Shown piece by piece: positions 60,632 through 64,000 of a stretch of DNA of 64,000 nucleotides; position 1 is the first letter of the stretch, and every line of letters begins with the position of its first letter. The translations under genes and the position numbers were made by a program. This stretch comes from Microbacterium sp. SZ1 (lineage in GTDB: Bacteria; Actinomycetota; Actinomycetes; Actinomycetales; Microbacteriaceae), in assembly GCF_002362255.1 (NCBI RefSeq), contig NZ_LPVV01000034.1, positions 124,001 through 188,000 on the forward strand. The letters run 5' to 3'. The notes under the pieces were generated by a model, which saw only the letters and a program-made list of their open reading frames with translations, was not told the origin of the DNA and did no database searches.

Positions 60632-61609
60632 ATGACACTCGCCACGCGCGAACCCCGCACCGGATCGGGCCGCACCACGCTGCCGCCCGAACAGCCGTCG
60701 ATCCCGCAGCGCCGCGGCGGCACCGGCGCCTACTGGATGTACCTGCTGCCCGGCTTCGTCCTGCTGCTGGTCGTCGTCATCGTCCCGCTGATCTGGAACG
60801 TGTACCTCACCTTCACGAAGTGGAAGGGTGTGCGCACGCCGGAGTTCATCGGTCTCGAGAACTGGCAGAAGATCCTCAGCGACAGCGACTTCTGGACCTC
60901 GTTCGGGAACTCGGTGTGGATGATCATCGCCATGGTGGTCGTCCCGACCGTCGTGGGTCTCGTCGTCGCAGCGCTCCTCTTCGATGTCGTCGGGCGCAAG
61001 TTCGGCGGCAAGGTCGGCAGTTTCCTCAGGGCCACGTACTACCTCCCGCAGATCCTGCCCATCGCCGTCGCCGGCATCGTGATCGGGTGGATCGTGCGCC
61101 CCGGCGGCGACGGCGCCCTCAACCAGATCCTCGGCGCCTTCGGCATCCCCGCCTACGACTGGCTCGGGCAGATGCCGTCCGCGCTGATCGTGCTCATGGT
61201 CGTCATGGTCTGGGTGCAGCTGGGCTACCCCGTCGTGGTGTTCATGGCCGCCCTGCAGCGGGTCGACCCGGAGCTCTATGAAGCGGCCGAGCTCGACGGC
61301 GCGAACTGGTTCCAGCGCTTCTCGGCCATCACCATGAGCATCATCCGTCCCGAGATCTTCGTCGTGACGCTCACCTGCACGATCGCCGCCCTCAAGGTCT
61401 TCGGGCCGGTCTACATCATCACGCGCGGCGGGCCGGCAGGATCCACGCTCGTGCCCGCGTACTACGCGTACCAGGAGTTCTTCACCAAGCGGAACGTCGG
61501 ATACGGCGCGACCATCGCGACCGTGCTCACGATCGTCGTGGTCATCGTGTCGATCATCTTCATCCGGGTGCAGAACTCGCTCGAGCGCAAGGAAAGGGCG
61601 GGTCTGTGA
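60632..61609 (+). CDS. ABC sugar permease, MalF-type
   Basis: The 325-residue inner-membrane permease of the CUT1 family has about six helices, the first after a basic/proline-rich N-tail ('YWMYLLPGFVLLLVVVIVPL'). The ATPase-contact EAA loop is 'EAAELDGANWFQRFSAITM'. The product pairs with the following permease. The stop overlaps the next ATG (TGATG). Confidence 0.95.
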   Translation: MTLATREPRTGSGRTTLPPEQPSIPQRRGGTGAYWMYLLPGFVLLLVVVIVPLIWNVYLTFTKWKGVRTPEFIGLENWQKILSDSDFWTSFGNSVWMIIAMVVVPTVVGLVVAALLFDVVGRKFGGKVGSFLRATYYLPQILPIAVAGIVIGWIVRPGGDGALNQILGAFGIPAYDWLGQMPSALIVLMVVMVWVQLGYPVVVFMAALQRVDPELYEAAELDGANWFQRFSAITMSIIRPEIFVVTLTCTIAALKVFGPVYIITRGGPAGSTLVPAYYAYQEFFTKRNVGYGATIATVLTIVVVIVSIIFIRVQNSLERKERAGL

Positions 61610-62496
61610 TGCACGCCACCACCGCCATCGTCACCGGCAAGCCCACGAAGACCCGTCCGCGAGGCGGCATGACCAAGAAGCGGCCGATCGACTGGCTGCT
61701 GCTCGCGCTCATCGTGATCGGCGCCCTGCTCGTGATCGCGCCGTTCTACCTCGTGCTCGTGAACTCCTTCAAGTCGCCCGTCGACTACGCCACCTCCGGC
61801 CCGCTCGCGATCCCCGAGACCCTCGACTTCGGCGGCATCATCAAGTTCTGGGAGCGCGTGAACTTCCCCGAGAAGGTCTGGAACTCGATCTTCATCTCGG
61901 GCGTCGTCGCTCTGCTGGCGGTCGTGATCTCGATGCTGAACGCCTTCGCCATCGGCATCGGTCGGGTGCGGGGCCGCTCGTGGATCGTGCTGCTGTTCCT
62001 GCTCGCCAACCTCCTCCCCCAGGAGGCGCTGCTGTACCCGCTGTACTACATGTTCAAATCCGTCGGCCTGTACGACAGCGTGTGGTCGGTCATCATCGTG
62101 TTCACCGTGATCCAGGCGGCGTTCGGCACCTACCTGCTGTCGTCCGTCTACGGCACGTTCCCCAAGGAGGTGCTCGAGGCCGCCTCGCTCGACGGCGCGA
62201 ACCGCTGGCAGATCCTCTGGCGCGTCGTCTTCCCGATCAGCCGACCGACACTGTCGGTGCTGCTCATCTTCTTCTTCATCTGGACGTGGAACGAGTTCCT
62301 CATCCCGCTCACGTTCCTCGCATCCAACGCGAACCAGACGGTGCCCGTCGCGATCAGCGTGCTGCAGGGCGACCGGCTCATGGACGTGACGACCACGAGC
62401 GCGTCCGCGCTGCTCGGCATCATCCCCACACTCATCTTCTTCCTCATCTTCCAGCGCACGCTGACACGCGGCATCACGGCAGGAGCAGTCAAGTAA
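61609..62496 (+). CDS. ABC sugar permease, MalG-type
   Basis: The 295-residue permease has six predicted helices and the EAA loop 'EAASLDGANRWQILWRVVFP'. The N-terminal cytoplasmic segment is basic (KTRPRGGMTKKRP). ATG at 61609 overlaps the upstream stop; an in-frame GTG at 61606 is possible. Its TAA overlaps the start of the alpha-xylosidase gene, so the operon is tightly coupled. Confidence 0.95.
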   Translation: MHATTAIVTGKPTKTRPRGGMTKKRPIDWLLLALIVIGALLVIAPFYLVLVNSFKSPVDYATSGPLAIPETLDFGGIIKFWERVNFPEKVWNSIFISGVVALLAVVISMLNAFAIGIGRVRGRSWIVLLFLLANLLPQEALLYPLYYMFKSVGLYDSVWSVIIVFTVIQAAFGTYLLSSVYGTFPKEVLEAASLDGANRWQILWRVVFPISRPTLSVLLIFFFIWTWNEFLIPLTFLASNANQTVPVAISVLQGDRLMDVTTTSASALLGIIPTLIFFLIFQRTLTRGITAGAVK

Positions 62497-64000
62497 TGAA
62501 GTTCACCGACGGGTTCTGGCAGCTGCGCCCGGGCGTCACGGCGCTCTACGCGCAGGAGGCCTACGACATCGCCGAGACCCCCACCCCCGACGGCCCCGGC
62601 CTCGTCATCACGGCACCGACCATGGTCATCGCCAAACGCGGCGACACACTCAACCGCCCCGTGCTCACGACGACGCTCTCCTCCCCCGCGGAGGGAGTGA
62701 TCCGGGTGCGCATCGCCCACCACGAGGGCGGACGCTGGCACGGCGGGTTCGCACTCACGGGCGCAGGGACGGGAGCGGCTCGGGTGTCGCTCACCGACGC
62801 CGGCGGATCTGTGGATGCGGGGGCGCTCGTCGCACGCATCGCACCGGGCTCGCCGTGGGACCTCTCCTTCGAGGTCGACGGTCGTCGCGTCACGGGCAGC
62901 GGCCACAAGGCGCAGGGCTACATCCGCCTCGGCGCCGCAGCGCAGGTCGACCAGGGAATCGTGTCGAACGCCCGGCAGGGCGGAACGGCCCCCGCGGCAT
63001 CCTCGTTCGTGCACGAGCAGCTCGACCTCGGGGTCGGCGAGCTCGTCTACGGCCTCGGCGAGCGCTTCGGCCCGCTCGTCAAGAACGGGCAGTCCGTCGA
63101 CATCTGGAACGCCGACGGGGGCACGTCGAGCGAGCAGGCGTACAAGAGCATCCCGTTCCACCTGTCGAACCGCGGCTACGGCGTGCTCGTGAACGATCCG
63201 GGACACGTCTCGTACGAGATCGGGTCCGAGGCCGTCGAGCGGGTGCAGTTCTCGGTCCCGGGAGAGGTGCTCGAGTACTTCGTCATCGCCGGCCCCACGC
63301 CGAAGGACGTGCTGTCCCGGTACACGGCGTTGACGGGGCGCCCGCCCGTCGTGCCGGCCTGGTCGTACGGCCTCTGGCTCTCGACGAGCTTCACCACCGA
63401 CTACGACGAGCAGACGGTCACCTCGTTCATCGACGAGATGGCGGCGCGGGAGCTGCCGGTGTCGGTGTTCCACTTCGACTGCTTCTGGATGCGCGAGTTC
63501 AACTGGTGCGACTTCGAGTGGGACCCCCGCGTGTTTCCCGACCCCGACGGGATGCTCGCGCGCCTGCACGAGAAGGACCTGCGCGTCTGCGTGTGGATCA
63601 ACCCGTACATCGGGCAGCGCTCCCCCCTGTTCCGCGAGGCCGCCGACCAGGGCTTCCTCGTTCGCCGCCCCGACGGCTCGGTGTGGCAGTGGGACCTGTG
63701 GCAGGCCGGCATGGGACTGGTCGACTTCACCAACCCCGAAGCGACGGCCTGGTACCAGGCGCACCTGCGCCGGCTCGTCGAGCAGGGCGTCGACTGCTTC
63801 AAGACCGACTTCGGCGAGCGCATCCCCACCGAGGTGGTCTGGGCCGACGGGTCCGACCCGGCGCGGATGCACAACCTCTACACCGACCTGTACAACCGGG
63901 CCGTGCATGACGTGCTGACCGAGGCGCGCGGCGCCGACGACGCCGTGCTGTTCGCACGGTCGGCGACGGCCGGCGGCCAGAGCATGCCGGTGCACTGGGG
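62496..64000 (+). CDS. alpha-xylosidase (GH31, YicI-like), cut by the window end
   Basis: 501 codons are visible and the gene runs on past 64000; relatives have about 750-770 residues. Domains seen: N-terminal beta-sandwich, then the GH31 barrel with 'FHFDCFWMREFNWCDFEWDP' and catalytic nucleophile Asp438 in 'DCFKTDFGERIPTEV', the signature of alpha-xylosidases rather than alpha-glucosidases. No signal peptide, so it acts inside the cell on imported xyloglucan oligosaccharides or isoprimeverose. ATG overlaps the preceding TAA (TAATG). Confidence 0.92.
   Translation, partial: MKFTDGFWQLRPGVTALYAQEAYDIAETPTPDGPGLVITAPTMVIAKRGDTLNRPVLTTTLSSPAEGVIRVRIAHHEGGRWHGGFALTGAGTGAARVSLTDAGGSVDAGALVARIAPGSPWDLSFEVDGRRVTGSGHKAQGYIRLGAAAQVDQGIVSNARQGGTAPAASSFVHEQLDLGVGELVYGLGERFGPLVKNGQSVDIWNADGGTSSEQAYKSIPFHLSNRGYGVLVNDPGHVSYEIGSEAVERVQFSVPGEVLEYFVIAGPTPKDVLSRYTALTGRPPVVPAWSYGLWLSTSFTTDYDEQTVTSFIDEMAARELPVSVFHFDCFWMREFNWCDFEWDPRVFPDPDGMLARLHEKDLRVCVWINPYIGQRSPLFREAADQGFLVRRPDGSVWQWDLWQAGMGLVDFTNPEATAWYQAHLRRLVEQGVDCFKTDFGERIPTEVVWADGSDPARMHNLYTDLYNRAVHDVLTEARGADDAVLFARSATAGGQSMPVHW

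Overview
The window is very GC-rich, gene-dense actinobacterial DNA. Codon use, many ATGA/TGATG overlaps, probable leaderless starts and gene content (monomeric isocitrate dehydrogenase, ROK regulators, ECF sigma factor with a long tail, LigB-type ligase) suggest Microbacteriaceae, probably Microbacterium or a relative; this is inferred from the sequence, not from a database search. I see no tRNA, rRNA, CRISPR array, prophage or insertion-sequence transposase. It reads as a chromosomal region rich in catabolic operons.

Layout. 1-2073 (minus): part of the phenylacetate (paa) regulon: a truncated TetR regulator (candidate PaaR), paaK, paaI and an operator. 2107-3390: orphan lipoprotein. 3547-8585: PTS-dependent dihydroxyacetone kinase dhaK-dhaL-dhaM, with the whole PEP phosphorelay fused into DhaM, and a divergent IclR regulator. 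8629-10918: RecQ helicase with a C-terminal phosphoribosyltransferase-like domain and a triplicated 3' end. 11492-16262: the second paa block, paaABCDE plus an enoyl-CoA hydratase, behind a second copy of the same operator. 16326-21140: DNA ligase, phosphoribosyltransferase, an orphan thiamine-diphosphate enzyme and a PhzF-like protein.

21531-32143: VOC protein, aromatic flavin monooxygenase, MHS-type transporter and a divergent homoprotocatechuate meta-cleavage operon: a FAH-RraA fusion, GntR regulator, semialdehyde dehydrogenase, 2,3-dioxygenase, hydratase and aldolase. 32207-35390: MFS exporter, two proteins of unknown function and a TetR regulator with a clear operator. 35609-37886 (minus): glyA-folD one-carbon operon behind a recognisable ZTP (pfl) riboswitch.

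37935-53398: amino-sugar and D-amino-acid use. It holds a GH20 hexosaminidase with nagA, then nagB, a ROK sugar kinase and a ROK repressor, then an unusual D-aminoacylase/GH20 hexosaminidase fusion with a D-serine-dehydratase-like enzyme and, back to back with it, RidA. Inside this stretch lie an ECF sigma factor fused to a zinc-finger, membrane and extracytoplasmic tail, an FAD-linked oxidase and a Nudix hydrolase. 53528-57924: L,D-transpeptidase, monomeric icd and an acetyltransferase. 58041-64000: LacI-controlled ABC sugar transporter followed by an alpha-xylosidase (GH31) cut by the window end, suggesting use of xyloglucan-type oligosaccharides.

The most unusual items are the deacylase-hexosaminidase fusion; the FAH-RraA fusion whose linker and tail are written by a dispersed intergenic repeat; the self-contained DhaM phosphorelay; the membrane-tailed ECF sigma factor preceded by a coupled 26-codon ORF; symmetrical back-to-back leaderless promoters; and repeated short duplications of gene ends with 62-68 bp offsets.
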